A DNA stretch of 64,000 nt from Nitratireductor mangrovi (GTDB lineage: Bacteria > Pseudomonadota > Alphaproteobacteria > Rhizobiales > Rhizobiaceae): positions 3,642,001-3,706,000 of the forward strand of contig NZ_CP042301.2 of assembly GCF_007922615.2 (NCBI RefSeq). Reading direction: 5' to 3'. Shown here piece by piece: positions 18,950 through 27,765 of the stretch (positions are counted from its first letter, which is position 1; each line of letters opens with the position of its first letter). Made by a program: the position numbers and the translations under genes. The notes under the pieces are model-generated. The model ran no database searches and was not told the origin of the DNA. It saw only the letters and a list, made by a program, of their open reading frames with translations.

Positions 18950-19288
18950 GACAACGATGTGGGGACGTTCGGCCGCATCCGCAAGCCGCGCCTACCCCCG
19001 GCGAAGCCGTTCATTCTCTTCGCCAGCTTGAAATCAAGCTCGGTCAAGCCGCCGGCGTCGTGGGTCGACAGGGTCACCCTCGACCGTCTTGTAGACGTTC
19101 GACCACTCCGGGTGGTGGTCGAGCTTTTCGGCTGCCAGCGCCGATCGCGTCATGAACGCAAACGCCTCGCTGAAATTGCGGAAGACGAAGGTCTTGGTGA
19201 TCGCCTCGCGCCCGTCGACCATCATCCAGCCGTCGACTTCGTTCAACGCCTCGGCAACCGCGTCCTGTCCCAGTTTCTCTCTCGCCAT
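18943..19288 (-). pseudogene. phhB: 4a-hydroxytetrahydrobiopterin (pterin-4a-carbinolamine) dehydratase, frameshifted
   Basis: Would recycle the pterin cofactor of aromatic amino-acid hydroxylases. From ATG 19288 the product reads [20 protein letters not shown] onward with the active-site segment [19 protein letters not shown], but then runs into a foreign frame and stops at 19034 after 84 residues. Removing one C from the run at 19077-19079 (G on the coding strand) restores [28 protein letters not shown]-type family sequence and the stop at 18943, overlapping the YkvA start. So this is either a recent one-base insertion or a sequencing error. The 84-residue version would lack the last strand and helix. 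Confidence 0.85.
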
Positions 19289-19336
19289 GGTATCTGTCCG
19301 TACTATCGACGCCCACCCGACGATAACGCAGGTGCC

Positions 19337-19816
19337 ATGAACACGCAGCCCCGCATCGCCATCCTTTTTGTCTGCCTCGGCAACATCTGCCGTTCGCCGC
19401 TCGCGGAGGGCGTCTTTCGCAACGTGATCGAAAAGCGCGGCATCGCCAGCCACTTCACGATCGACTCCGCCGGCACCGACGCCTGGCACCAGGGATCGGC
19501 GCCCGACCCGCGCTCGATCGAGGTCGCCGCCCGGCACGGCATAGACATCAGCGGGCAGCGGGCACGCCAGGTCACGGAGGCAGACTTCGCCCGCTTCGAC
19601 CTGATCCTGGCCATGGACCGCGCAAATCTTCGCGACCTGCAAATGCGTTCACCGGAGGGTTCGCCCGCGGTCGTCGCCCTGTTAACGGAGTTTGCCGAGA
19701 GCCGGGGCATGGACGTCCCGGACCCCTATTATGGTGGCGCCGACGGCTTCGAACGTGTCTACCGCATGATCCGCATCGCGTCGGAAGCGCTGGCCGGCAG
19801 GCTCGTCGACGCATGA
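19337..19816 (+). CDS. low-molecular-weight protein-tyrosine phosphatase
   Basis: 159 residues. The P-loop CLGNICRS is at residues 13-20 with nucleophile Cys13 and Arg19; the general acid is Asp129 in VPDPYYGG. Family length and order are complete, so the enzyme should be active. Cytosolic; in bacteria such enzymes often act on tyrosine kinases of exopolysaccharide export or on arsenate, but no such partner is nearby. It is divergent from phhB by 48 bases and its 3' end overlaps the convergent thpR frame by 58 bases. Confidence 0.93.
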   Translation: MNTQPRIAILFVCLGNICRSPLAEGVFRNVIEKRGIASHFTIDSAGTDAWHQGSAPDPRSIEVAARHGIDISGQRARQVTEADFARFDLILAMDRANLRDLQMRSPEGSPAVVALLTEFAESRGMDVPDPYYGGADGFERVYRMIRIASEALAGRLVDA

Positions 19817-20355
19817 CCGGCTGCGGACAGCGGCCACGCCTCTTCCACGACATAGGGGCCGCCACCCACCGATTCGCGTGACGACATCAGCACGAAGCGG
19901 GCTACCTTGAACGGTGCGGTGGCGAAATTGCCGCGTCCGGACAGGTAGGCGGCGAGTTCATGCGATGCGGCGTTGCGCAGCCGCGCCAGCGTGACGTGCG
20001 GCGTGAATTTGCGCGGGTCGGCCGCCGCCCCGTGGCGCAGGCAGATACGATCGATCTCGCTCTGCAGACCGAAAAGTTCGGAGGACGGCGCCACCCCGGC
20101 CCAGAGGGCATGTGGCTTCTTGCTGCCGAAGGTGCCGACCCCGGAGAGGTGTATCTGGAAGGCCGGGCGCCGCACCCGGTCGAGTCCGTTGGCGATGTCG
20201 TCGGCGACGCGGCCCTCGACATCGCCGATGAAGCGCAAGGTGATGTGGTAGTTCTCGACATCGATCCAGCGCGCTCCGGGCAGGCCGCCGCGGAGCAGGG
20301 AGAGCGAGAGTGCGGCATCGCGCGGTATCTCGAGGGCGGTGAAAAGTCGCGGCAT
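19759..20355 (-). CDS. thpR: RNA 2',3'-cyclic phosphodiesterase (LigT/2H family)
   Basis: 198 residues with both HxTx motifs of the 2H phosphoesterase family, HITL (His37) and HVTL (His120), and the expected spacing. It opens 2',3'-cyclic phosphates and can ligate tRNA halves in vitro. The last 20 or so residues (after YVVEEAWPL) lie in the 58-base overlap with the LMW phosphatase gene and look like read-through rather than conserved fold. Start ATG 20355 gives the normal MPRLFTALEIP N terminus. Confidence 0.9.
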   Translation of the reverse strand: MPRLFTALEIPRDAALSLSLLRGGLPGARWIDVENYHITLRFIGDVEGRVADDIANGLDRVRRPAFQIHLSGVGTFGSKKPHALWAGVAPSSELFGLQSEIDRICLRHGAAADPRKFTPHVTLARLRNAASHELAAYLSGRGNFATAPFKVARFVLMSSRESVGGGPYVVEEAWPLSAAGHASTSLPASASDAMRIMR

Positions 20356-20443
20356 GGCTACCTCCTCGAATCGCTCTTCACGTTCAGCGAATCATCGTTT
20401 GGGCGCGGCGGCAAGTCCGCAGCATTCAGGTTCCGGCTTTTTC

Positions 20444-21097
20444 TCAGCCGCTGCCGTCGCCAACCCCCGCGACGCCGTCGAGCGCGCGCTCGACATAGGG
20501 CAGCGCCTCTTCGACCATGCGGTCGACTCCTTCCGCGGTCGGATGCATTCCGTCGGAAAGCAGAAGCTTCGGATCGGCGGCAACCCCCTCCATGAAGAAC
20601 GGAATCAGGGTCAGATCGTGACGTTCCGCCAGTCGTGGGAAGATGCCATCAAAGGCTTCCGCGTAGTCGGCACCCAGATTGGGTGCCGCCAGCATCCCGG
20701 CGAGCACGACGTCGATACCGCGCTCCTTCAGCCGCGAGATCATCTCGTCGAGGTTCTTTTCCGTGACCTGCGGAGGAAGGCCACGCAACATGTCGTTCGC
20801 ACCGAGTTCGAGGATGACCAGATCGGTGCCGTCGGGGACAGACCAGTCGAGCCGCGACAGTCCGCCGCTGCTGGTGTCTCCGGAAACGCCGGCATTGACG
20901 ACCGTCACCTCGTAGCCTTTCGCCTTGAGCGCAACCTCCAGCCGTTCAGGGAAGGATTCGCCCGGCGCCAGCTGGTAACCCGCCATCAGGCTGTCACCAA
21001 AGCCGACAATGTCCGTGCCGGCCCGCGACAAACCCGCCGAGGCGGCCAGGACAAGCAGCCCGATGACGAAAGCCGGAGCGGTCTGTTTGAAACCCAT
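20444..21097 (-). CDS. tesA: GDSL/SGNH arylesterase (TesA-like)
   Basis: 217 residues with a signal peptide (VIGLLVLAASAGLSRA). SGNH blocks are all present: GFGDSL with nucleophile Ser36, Gly70 region NAGVSGDTSSGG, GAND with Asn101, and SDGMHPT with Asp182 and His185. A periplasmic esterase/lysophospholipase/thioesterase. It is divergent from the YbbA-YbbP-type ABC exporter, the same arrangement as tesA-ybbAP in enterobacteria, suggesting a shared role in lipid handling at the envelope. Confidence 0.93.
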   Translation of the reverse strand: MGFKQTAPAFVIGLLVLAASAGLSRAGTDIVGFGDSLMAGYQLAPGESFPERLEVALKAKGYEVTVVNAGVSGDTSSGGLSRLDWSVPDGTDLVILELGANDMLRGLPPQVTEKNLDEMISRLKERGIDVVLAGMLAAPNLGADYAEAFDGIFPRLAERHDLTLIPFFMEGVAADPKLLLSDGMHPTAEGVDRMVEEALPYVERALDGVAGVGDGSG

Positions 21098-21185
21098 GCA
21101 CCAACACCCATATGATCCGGACGCGGCGGTTCCGCCGTGCCGGCACGCTCAGCCCCTTGTCGCCACCATATAGGAACGTTTTGCA

Positions 21186-21884
21186 GTGACCAAAACGGTA
21201 ATCGAACTGAGGCAGGTGTCGCTGACGCTCGGTCACGGCGCGTCCCGCGTCCATGTCCTGAAAGGGATCGATCTCGACATCAGCGCCGGCGAGGCGACCG
21301 GCATCGTCGGCCCCTCCGGGTCCGGCAAGTCGACCTTGCTGATGGTGATCGCCGGGCTCGAATCGGTCGACGCCGGCACGGTTCGCATCGCCGGCGAGGC
21401 ATTGAACGGCCGCAGCGAGGACGACATCGCCGCCTTCCGCGGCCGCAACATCGGCATCGTCTTCCAGTCCTTCCATCTCATTCCCAACATGACGGCGCTC
21501 GAAAACGTTGCGGTGCCGCTGGAGCTTGCAGGCCATGCCGACCCGTTCGGCGTGGCCGCTGCCGAACTCGCCGCGGTCGGGCTCAAGGACCGCGTCACCC
21601 ACTATCCGGGCGAACTGTCGGGCGGCGAACAGCAGCGCGTGGCGATTGCCCGTGCCCTGGCGCCGGAACCGAAGATCCTGATCGCCGACGAGCCGACCGG
21701 CAATCTCGACCAGGCCACCGGCCGCCAGATCGCGGACCTGCTGTTCGCCAAGGCCCAGGAGCGCGCCATGACCCTGCTTCTGGTCACCCACGACCCTGCA
21801 CTCGCAGGACGCTGCGCCCGTCAGGTCGCCATGCGCTCCGGCCGCATCGAGCCGGCGCCGGCCGCCCAGGCGGTCTCCGCCTGA
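21186..21884 (+). CDS. ABC transporter ATP-binding protein, YbbA/LolD-like
   Basis: 232 residues from GTG 21186. Walker A is GPSGSGKST, the signature is LSGGEQQRVAIARAL, and Walker B is KILIADEPTGNLD; the order and length are those of the LolD/MacB-type ATPases that drive mechanotransmission exporters. The permease follows after two bases. No ATG alternative exists before the conserved EL-RQVSLTLG segment. Divergent from tesA. Confidence 0.95.
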   Translation: MTKTVIELRQVSLTLGHGASRVHVLKGIDLDISAGEATGIVGPSGSGKSTLLMVIAGLESVDAGTVRIAGEALNGRSEDDIAAFRGRNIGIVFQSFHLIPNMTALENVAVPLELAGHADPFGVAAAELAAVGLKDRVTHYPGELSGGEQQRVAIARALAPEPKILIADEPTGNLDQATGRQIADLLFAKAQERAMTLLLVTHDPALAGRCARQVAMRSGRIEPAPAAQAVSA

Positions 21885-21886
21885 CG

Positions 21887-24436
21887 ATGAACGCCGCGCA
21901 AACCTTCCGCCTGGCCTTCAATTTTTCGCTGCGCGAGATGCGCGGCGGCCTTTCCGGCTTCCTGATCTTCCTCGCCTGCATTGCGCTCGGTGTCGCGGCG
22001 ATAGGCGGCGTCAATTCCGTCGCCCGCGCCATCACCACCGGGGTCGCCTCCGAGGGCCAGGTGCTCCTGGGCGGCGACATCCGCTTCGAACTGGTCCACC
22101 GGCAGGCAAGCGATGAAGAGCGCGCGTTCATGGCGAGCTTCGGCGATGTTGCCGAAAGCGCCGGCATGCGTTCCATGGCGCGGCTGCCAGACGGTTCCGA
22201 CCAGACCCTGGTCGAGGTCAAGGCGGTCGGCGACCGTTATCCGCTGTTTGGCGCTCTCGAAACCACACCGCCGCTCGACAACGGCGCGCTTTTCGCCGAG
22301 AGCGATGGCGTTTTCGGCGCCGCCGCGCCGCCGCTGCTTTTCGACCGCCTCGGCCTCGAAACCGGCGACCGGCTGAAACTTGGCAACGCCACCTTCGAGT
22401 TGCGGGCGGTGATCGACAGCGAGCCGGACCTCGTCTCCGACGGCTTCGGCTTCGCGCCACGGCTGATGGTATCGCTCGACGGCATAGCGGCATCCGGTCT
22501 CATGCAACGCGGCAGCCTGGTCGAGATTGCCTACAAGCTGCGCCTGCCCGCGGGGTCGAGCGAGGCCGATATCGCGCGCATCGCCGAGCGGGCGCGCGCG
22601 GAATTTCCCGAAGCCGGCTGGAGCATCCGCTCGCGCGCAAACGCCGCGCCCGCGCTGTCGTCCAACATCGAGCGCTTCTCGCAGTTTTTGACGCTGGTCG
22701 GCCTGACCGCGCTGGTGGTCGGCGGCGTCGGCGTCGCCAACGCCGTGCGCGCCTATCTCGACGGCAAGCGCAGCGTGATTGCCAGCCTGAAAAGCCTCGG
22801 CGCGTCGGGTGGCTTCGTGTTCGCGCTCTATCTCGTTCAGATCCTGATGATCGCGATGATCGGCATCGCCGTCGGCCTTGTCCTTGCCGCGGCAATGCCA
22901 TTCTTGGCCGGTGCTGCGCTGTCCTCCGTGCTGCCGGTTCCAAGCGAGGCGGCCATCTACTGGGACGCATTGGCTGTCGCCGCCCTGTTCGGCTTCCTGG
23001 TCACGCTCGCTTTCGCGCTGCTGCCGCTCGGACGGGCGCGCGCGGTGCCGGCAACGGCCTTGTTCCGCGAAGCCGGTTTCGAATCGAGTGGCCTGCCGGC
23101 GCCGCTCTATGTGGCGGCGGCACTGGTGATCGTCGGCCTGCTGGCCTTGCTGGCGATCTGGTTTTCCGACGATCGCAGGATCGCGACGATCTTCGTCGGC
23201 GCCACCATCGCTTCCTTCATCGTGTTGCGTCTTGTCGGTCATCTCGTGCAGTGGCTGGCGCGACGCAGCCCGCGCCTGCGTTCGACAGCGCTGCGGCTCG
23301 CCGTCGGCAACATCCACCGGCCCGGTGCGCTGACACCATCTGTCGTGCTCGCGCTCGGGCTTGGCCTGACCCTGCTCGTCACGCTTGCGCTGATCGACGG
23401 CAATCTGCGCAACCAGATCACCGGCAACCTGCCCGAACGCGCGCCCAATTTCTTCTTCGTCGATATCCAGAACGCGGAGGTCGACGCCTTCGCCGACCTG
23501 GTCGGCAAGGAGAGCGGCGGCGGGAATCTGATGAAGGTTCCGATGCTGCGGGGCCGCATCATGGAACTGAACGGCGTCGACGTGCAGAAGGTCGAGGTGC
23601 CGCCAGAAGGTCGCTGGGTGCTGCGCGGCGATCGCGGGGTTACCTATTCCGAAACCGTGCCGGAAAACGCCTCGCTGGCAGCGGGCGAGTGGTGGCCGGC
23701 GGACTATGCCGGCGAACCGCTGGTGTCCTTCGCGGCCGAGGAGGGCGGGGAACTTGGCCTCGCCATCGGCGACACCATTACCGTCAACGTCCTCGGCCGC
23801 AACATCACCGCCCGCATCGCCAATTTCCGCGCCGTCGAGTGGGAATCGCTGTCGATCAACTTCGTCATGGTGTTTTCGCCCAACACCTTCGCCGGCGCGC
23901 CGCACAGTTGGCTGGCGACGCTGACCGCGCCCGACGCGACGGCCGACGACGAGGCGCGTATCCTCAACGCCGTCACGCGCGCCTTTCCCGCCGTCACCAC
24001 CGTCCGGGTCAAGGACGCGCTGGAGATCGTCAACCGCCTGGTCGCGCAGTTGGCGACCGCCATCCGCGCCGCCGCCGCGGTGGCACTGATCGCCTCGGTG
24101 CTCGTCCTTTCCGGCGCCCTCGCGGCGGGCAATCGCGCCCGCATCCACGACGCCGTGGTGCTGAAGACGCTCGGCGCCACGCGTGGCACGCTGATGACGG
24201 CCTTTTCGCTCGAATACGGCCTGATCGGTCTCGCAACCGCGGTTTTCGCGCTCGCGGCCGGCTCCGTCGCGGCCTGGTATGTGGTCGCGCAGATCATGGC
24301 GCTGCCGGTCACCTTCATGCCCGAGATCGCCGTCACCACTATCCTTCTGGCTCTGGTTCTGACGATTGGATTCGGGCTGGTCGGCACCTGGCGCGTGCTG
24401 GGGCACAAGGCCGCCCCGGTGCTGCGCAATCTCTGA
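21887..24436 (+). CDS. ABC transporter permease, YbbP/FtsX-like
   Basis: 849 residues, the usual size for YbbP. One helix near the N terminus (LSGFLIFLACIALGVAAIGG), a large periplasmic domain, two FtsX modules (about residues 265-400 and 715-845) and a second periplasmic domain between them. It does not appear to form a classical import channel; such MacB/Lol-type permeases extract lipids or toxic compounds from the outer leaflet of the inner membrane. Its ATPase is the preceding gene and TesA is a likely functional partner. Confidence 0.92.
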   Translation: MNAAQTFRLAFNFSLREMRGGLSGFLIFLACIALGVAAIGGVNSVARAITTGVASEGQVLLGGDIRFELVHRQASDEERAFMASFGDVAESAGMRSMARLPDGSDQTLVEVKAVGDRYPLFGALETTPPLDNGALFAESDGVFGAAAPPLLFDRLGLETGDRLKLGNATFELRAVIDSEPDLVSDGFGFAPRLMVSLDGIAASGLMQRGSLVEIAYKLRLPAGSSEADIARIAERARAEFPEAGWSIRSRANAAPALSSNIERFSQFLTLVGLTALVVGGVGVANAVRAYLDGKRSVIASLKSLGASGGFVFALYLVQILMIAMIGIAVGLVLAAAMPFLAGAALSSVLPVPSEAAIYWDALAVAALFGFLVTLAFALLPLGRARAVPATALFREAGFESSGLPAPLYVAAALVIVGLLALLAIWFSDDRRIATIFVGATIASFIVLRLVGHLVQWLARRSPRLRSTALRLAVGNIHRPGALTPSVVLALGLGLTLLVTLALIDGNLRNQITGNLPERAPNFFFVDIQNAEVDAFADLVGKESGGGNLMKVPMLRGRIMELNGVDVQKVEVPPEGRWVLRGDRGVTYSETVPENASLAAGEWWPADYAGEPLVSFAAEEGGELGLAIGDTITVNVLGRNITARIANFRAVEWESLSINFVMVFSPNTFAGAPHSWLATLTAPDATADDEARILNAVTRAFPAVTTVRVKDALEIVNRLVAQLATAIRAAAAVALIASVLVLSGALAAGNRARIHDAVVLKTLGATRGTLMTAFSLEYGLIGLATAVFALAAGSVAAWYVVAQIMALPVTFMPEIAVTTILLALVLTIGFGLVGTWRVLGHKAAPVLRNL

Positions 24437-24494
24437 GAGGCCGCCGGTTCGCTAACGATTGGTGAACCTTTCGCGGTTCTGACCGGCTGAAAGC

Positions 24495-24560
24495 TGCAAA
24501 AAACCCGCATCTGCGGGCCTTTAGGCCGCAGAGCGGACTTGTCCTTGCCGCAAAGAGTAA
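24495..24560 (+). ncRNA. ybhL-type leader RNA
   Basis: A structured segment upstream of the Bax-inhibitor gene resembles the ybhL leader described in alphaproteobacteria. CCCGC-ATCT-GCGGG (24504-24517) forms a first hairpin; the following bases can instead form TGCGG(G)CC-TTTA-GGCCGCA, which competes with it; then GCGG and CCGC (24533 and 24548 regions) can pair around an ACTTGTCCTT loop. The position, about 90 bases before ATG 24652, fits. Assignment is from memory of the motif and its genomic context. Confidence 0.65.
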
Positions 24561-24651
24561 TCATATTCTGCGCAGGCATGCTGGAGTCTCGCCAGCGGCG
24601 CCTGGGCGTGCGCCCGACACCCGACGAGACATGAGCAGTTAAGAGGAAACC

Positions 24652-25395
24652 ATGGCTGACCTTCGCAACTACAATGCGCGTGTCGCGACCGCGGACGCCC
24701 GCGCCGACGCCGCTATAGACGAAGGCCTGCGCGCCTATATGCTGAAGGTTTACAACCTGATGGCGCTCGGCCTCGCAATAACCGGGCTCGCCGCCTGGGG
24801 TACCTTCAATTTCGCCGTGTCCGACGGCCAGCTGACGGCCTTTGGTCAGCTGATCTATGCCAGCGCCTTCCGCTGGGTCGTGATCCTCGCCCCGCTGGCG
24901 ATGGTCTTTTTCCTGTCGTTCAGGATCCACCGCATGAGCGTGCCGGCGGCGCAGACAACCTTCTGGGTCTATGCCGGCCTCGTCGGCATGTCGCTGTCGA
25001 CGATCTTCCTCGTCTACACCGGCACCTCGATCGTGCGGACCTTCTTCATCACCGCGACCGCCTTCGGCGGCCTGTCGCTCTACGGTTACACGACCAAGCG
25101 CGACCTGTCGGCGATGGGCTCGTTCCTGGTGATGGGTCTGTTCGGCCTGATCATCGCGATGATCGTCAACATCTTCCTTGGTTCGACCGCGCTGCAGTTC
25201 GCGATCTCTGTGATCGGCGTGCTCATCTTCGCCGGCCTCACCGCCTACGACACGCAGCAGATCAAGGAGATGTATTACGAGGGCGATGACGAAGCGGTCG
25301 CCGGCCGCAAGTCGATCATGGGCGCCCTGCGCCTCTACCTCGACTTCATCAACCTGTTCATGTTCCTGCTCCATTTCCTGGGCAATCGCGAATAG
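24652..25395 (+). CDS. Bax inhibitor-1/YccA-family membrane protein
   Basis: 247 residues with seven hydrophobic segments and the BI-1 ending (LFAGLTAYDTQQIKEMYYEG type motif, then GALRLYLDFINLFMFLLHFL). Family members are pH-sensitive calcium leak channels or membrane-stress proteins; in E. coli the paralogues YbhL and YccA occur, YccA inhibiting FtsH. It is preceded by AGAGGAAACC and by the ybhL-type leader, and followed by a clear terminator at 25421, so it is a single-gene unit. Confidence 0.93.
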   Translation: MADLRNYNARVATADARADAAIDEGLRAYMLKVYNLMALGLAITGLAAWGTFNFAVSDGQLTAFGQLIYASAFRWVVILAPLAMVFFLSFRIHRMSVPAAQTTFWVYAGLVGMSLSTIFLVYTGTSIVRTFFITATAFGGLSLYGYTTKRDLSAMGSFLVMGLFGLIIAMIVNIFLGSTALQFAISVIGVLIFAGLTAYDTQQIKEMYYEGDDEAVAGRKSIMGALRLYLDFINLFMFLLHFLGNRE

Positions 25396-25420
25396 GTGCG
25401 GCTGAAACAATCAAGATGCG

Positions 25421-25447
25421 AAGGGCGGCTTGCGGGCCGCCCTTTTC
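25421..25447 (+). terminator. intrinsic terminator after the BI-1 gene
   Basis: AAGGGCGGC, loop TTGCG, GGCCGCCCTTTT: a perfect GC stem followed by T residues, 25 bases after the stop codon. Confidence 0.85.
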
Positions 25448-25500
25448 ATTTGCCAGAGCCTCTGCTTGATATCCGGGCAGGTCGAACCAATGCATACACG

Positions 25501-26067
25501 ATGAGCACGCTGACGATCAGGCCCGCCGAACGAACCGATATCGGGGCGATCACCGCGATCTACGCCGACGCCGTGGCCAACGGCACGGCGAGCTATGAGC
25601 TGGAGCCGCCGTCGAAGGCCGAGATGGCCGCGCGTTTCGATGCGCTGGCCGAGCGCGGCTATCCCTATTTCGTCGCCGAGGATGACGCCGTCGTCGGCTA
25701 TGCCTATGCGGGTCCGTTCCGCCCGCGCCGCGCCTACCGCTTCATCGTCGAGGATTCGATCTATCTGGCGCCGGTCGCCCAGGGGCGGGGACTGGGAAAA
25801 AAGCTTCTCGCCAGGTTGATTGATGAGGCGACGGCGCTCGGCTTCCGCCAGATGACGGCGGTCATCGGCGATGGCGCCCGCAATCTGGCGTCGGTGCAGC
25901 TTCACGCAGCGCTCGGCTTCCGCCATGCCGGACGCCTCGAAGGTTCGGGCTACAAGCACGGCCGCTGGCTCGACACCGTCTTCATGCAACTGATGCTGAA
26001 CGACGGTACGGCGACGCCGCCCGACGCGGCCTCGCTGCCCGAACGGAATTTTCGCGAGGGAATCTGA
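25501..26067 (+). CDS. GNAT-family N-acetyltransferase (phosphinothricin-acetyltransferase-like)
   Basis: 188 residues. The acetyl-CoA-binding motif is QGRGLGKKLL (about residues 98-107), preceded by VEDSIYLAPVA, a pattern typical of the PAT/YwnH branch that acetylates phosphinothricin or methionine sulfoximine-like amino acids. The segment GARNLASVQLHAALGFRHAG is also characteristic. Cytosolic. Start ATG 25501 directly precedes the conserved TIRPAERTDI. A short non-coding gap separates it from the terminator. Confidence 0.9.
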   Translation: MSTLTIRPAERTDIGAITAIYADAVANGTASYELEPPSKAEMAARFDALAERGYPYFVAEDDAVVGYAYAGPFRPRRAYRFIVEDSIYLAPVAQGRGLGKKLLARLIDEATALGFRQMTAVIGDGARNLASVQLHAALGFRHAGRLEGSGYKHGRWLDTVFMQLMLNDGTATPPDAASLPERNFREGI

Positions 26068-26094
26068 ACGATCGCCGGACTCGCGGGTCCGCCT

Positions 26095-26481
26095 TCAGGC
26101 CTCGACCAGCTTCAGCCGCTTGTCGAAGACGTTGAGCACCCGAGCCAGTTCGTGGCCGCGCTTCATGATCAGACCGGTGGCGGCGACGACCGAATAGGCG
26201 CCCTGCTTGCGCGCCAGCCGCGGATTCTTGACGATCTGGAACAGCGGCACCTCGCTGGTGCGCCTGAACACCGAAAACACCGCCCGGTCGGAGAGATGGT
26301 CGATGGCGTAGTCGCGCCATTCATTGGCGGCGACCATGCGCCCGTAAAGCTTGAGAATCTGGTCGAGTTCACGCCGCTCGAAAGTGACGGGGCCTTCTCG
26401 TCGATCCCGCCTCGCCTCGTGAAGCGGGATCAGCATCGCGGAGCCGTCTGTGTCCTCCGCTCCTTCGGCGCGTTCGACCAT
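26095..26481 (-). CDS. DUF2794-family protein
   Basis: 128 residues. The stretch VTFERRELDQILKLYGRMVA, followed by EWRDYAIDHLSDRAVFSVFR, defines the alphaproteobacterial DUF2794 family, of unknown function. The protein is small, soluble and basic. It is convergent with the GNAT gene, only 27 bases away. Confidence 0.85.
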   Translation of the reverse strand: MVERAEGAEDTDGSAMLIPLHEARRDRREGPVTFERRELDQILKLYGRMVAANEWRDYAIDHLSDRAVFSVFRRTSEVPLFQIVKNPRLARKQGAYSVVAATGLIMKRGHELARVLNVFDKRLKLVEA

Positions 26482-26862
26482 GGGCGCAGCCTTTCATGAC
26501 AGTTTGGCGACGAAAAGGGTCGCGCTTTCGCGATCGAATTGCAACCCCCAGCGGCTGCCGGTCGCCGGTCGGCACCATCTGCGCGGCAGATGCCGGATCC
26601 CAGGTTACGTCAGGTCACGAACAGGGACAGCTTGTCGGAATTGGTGATTGGTCGCCACATTCCTGCCGCGAATTGTCCCGCTTCCGGCCCCAATACGCGG
26701 CGAACATCCAATCGTTGCCTGAGACGGTTCGGTCTGGCGCTGACGCTGTAACCCCAAGCCCCCCGCCCACGGTGTCTTCGCTGGGCCGAACCAACCTCCG
26801 GCCCCTCGGGGCCAGCATCGGCAAAATTCTTCCGAAAAACGAGATGTCTTGACGTTTGCGGC
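26482..26862. other. 381-base gap without a supported gene
   Basis: Open frames here lack ribosome-binding sites and recognisable sequence. A perfect hairpin CATCTGC-GCG-GCAGATG is at 26576-26592 and a short GGCCCC/GGGGCC pair near 26799-26812. It must contain the DUF2794 promoter and the end of the DUF1223 transcript; nothing else is evident. Confidence 0.5.
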
Positions 26863-27624
26863 TCAGCTTGCGGGTGCGCCGACGATCGCCGCACCGAGGA
26901 TCGGCCCGGGATTGCCGTTCTTGCCGATCCCCTGCAGGAGCACCGCGCAACCGGCAGCGCCGCGTTTCTTCAGTTCCATGGCCGGGATCTCCACCCGCAT
27001 TGGCTTGCCGTGCCACATGCCCACCGACTGCACCCCGGAAACCGCGTTCCAGTAGGTGATGGTCTTGCCGGCATTCTCGCCGCGCTTGATCTCGACAGGG
27101 GTCACCGGATCGAAATAGACCAGCACCAGGTTCGCCTTGCCGTAGCCGTCCGGGGCCTTGCCTGCTTCGATGATGACACTGTCGACGCCTTCCTCGAGCT
27201 TGATGTCGACGATGAGGCCCTTGCCTTCCCTGGCCATCGTGTCCAGCGCCGAGCCGACTTTCGCGCGGCTGGCGCCGTTCATATGCACGCGGCCATTGAC
27301 GATCGCCTGCGGTGTGTAGACCGCCCGTTCCCCCAGTGAGCGGGCATATTCATACTGGCGCGTCGTGTTTTCCGGGCTGCCCATCGTGTCGCGCCAGCCG
27401 AGATAGTCCCAATAGTCGACGTGATAGGCCAGCGCCACGACGTCGCCCGATTGCGCGAGTTCGCCGAAATAGGCATCGGCGCGCGGGCAGGAATTGCACC
27501 CCTGGCTGGTGAACAGCTCGACCACGCCGAGCGGGCGGGAGCGTTCTTCGGCATTCGCCAGCGCCGCCGCACATGCCAGCATGGCGCCGGCAGCGGCCAG
27601 CTTCAGGAGATGATAAGGCTTCAT
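26863..27624 (-). CDS. DUF1223 protein, exported thioredoxin-like fold
   Basis: 253 residues with a signal peptide (LKLAAAGAMLACAAALANAE) and, just after it, VVELFTSQGCNSCPRADAYF with a CxxC pair at Cys43 and Cys46, the thioredoxin-like redox motif of DUF1223. Probably a periplasmic thiol oxidoreductase or a structural relative. In many Hyphomicrobiales a DUF1223 gene lies near acnA, as here. Confidence 0.9.
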   Translation of the reverse strand: MKPYHLLKLAAAGAMLACAAALANAEERSRPLGVVELFTSQGCNSCPRADAYFGELAQSGDVVALAYHVDYWDYLGWRDTMGSPENTTRQYEYARSLGERAVYTPQAIVNGRVHMNGASRAKVGSALDTMAREGKGLIVDIKLEEGVDSVIIEAGKAPDGYGKANLVLVYFDPVTPVEIKRGENAGKTITYWNAVSGVQSVGMWHGKPMRVEIPAMELKKRGAAGCAVLLQGIGKNGNPGPILGAAIVGAPAS

Positions 27625-27765
27625 TCTTGATTCCGATCCACAGTCCGGACACGCGACGCCCGGATACCACTGCCTGCAGACTAGGCAGATGGCAAGTTCA
27701 AGAGGAAGTCACGTTGCGGTGACACCATCCGCCCCATGGTGTGGGCGCAAGCGCACGGAACGAAC

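Noticed and set aside
21821..24406. 861-residue minus frame across the YbbP permease
   Set aside because: Composition is Arg/His/Gln/Asp-rich, typical of a shadow; the plus strand reads as YbbP with membrane segments.
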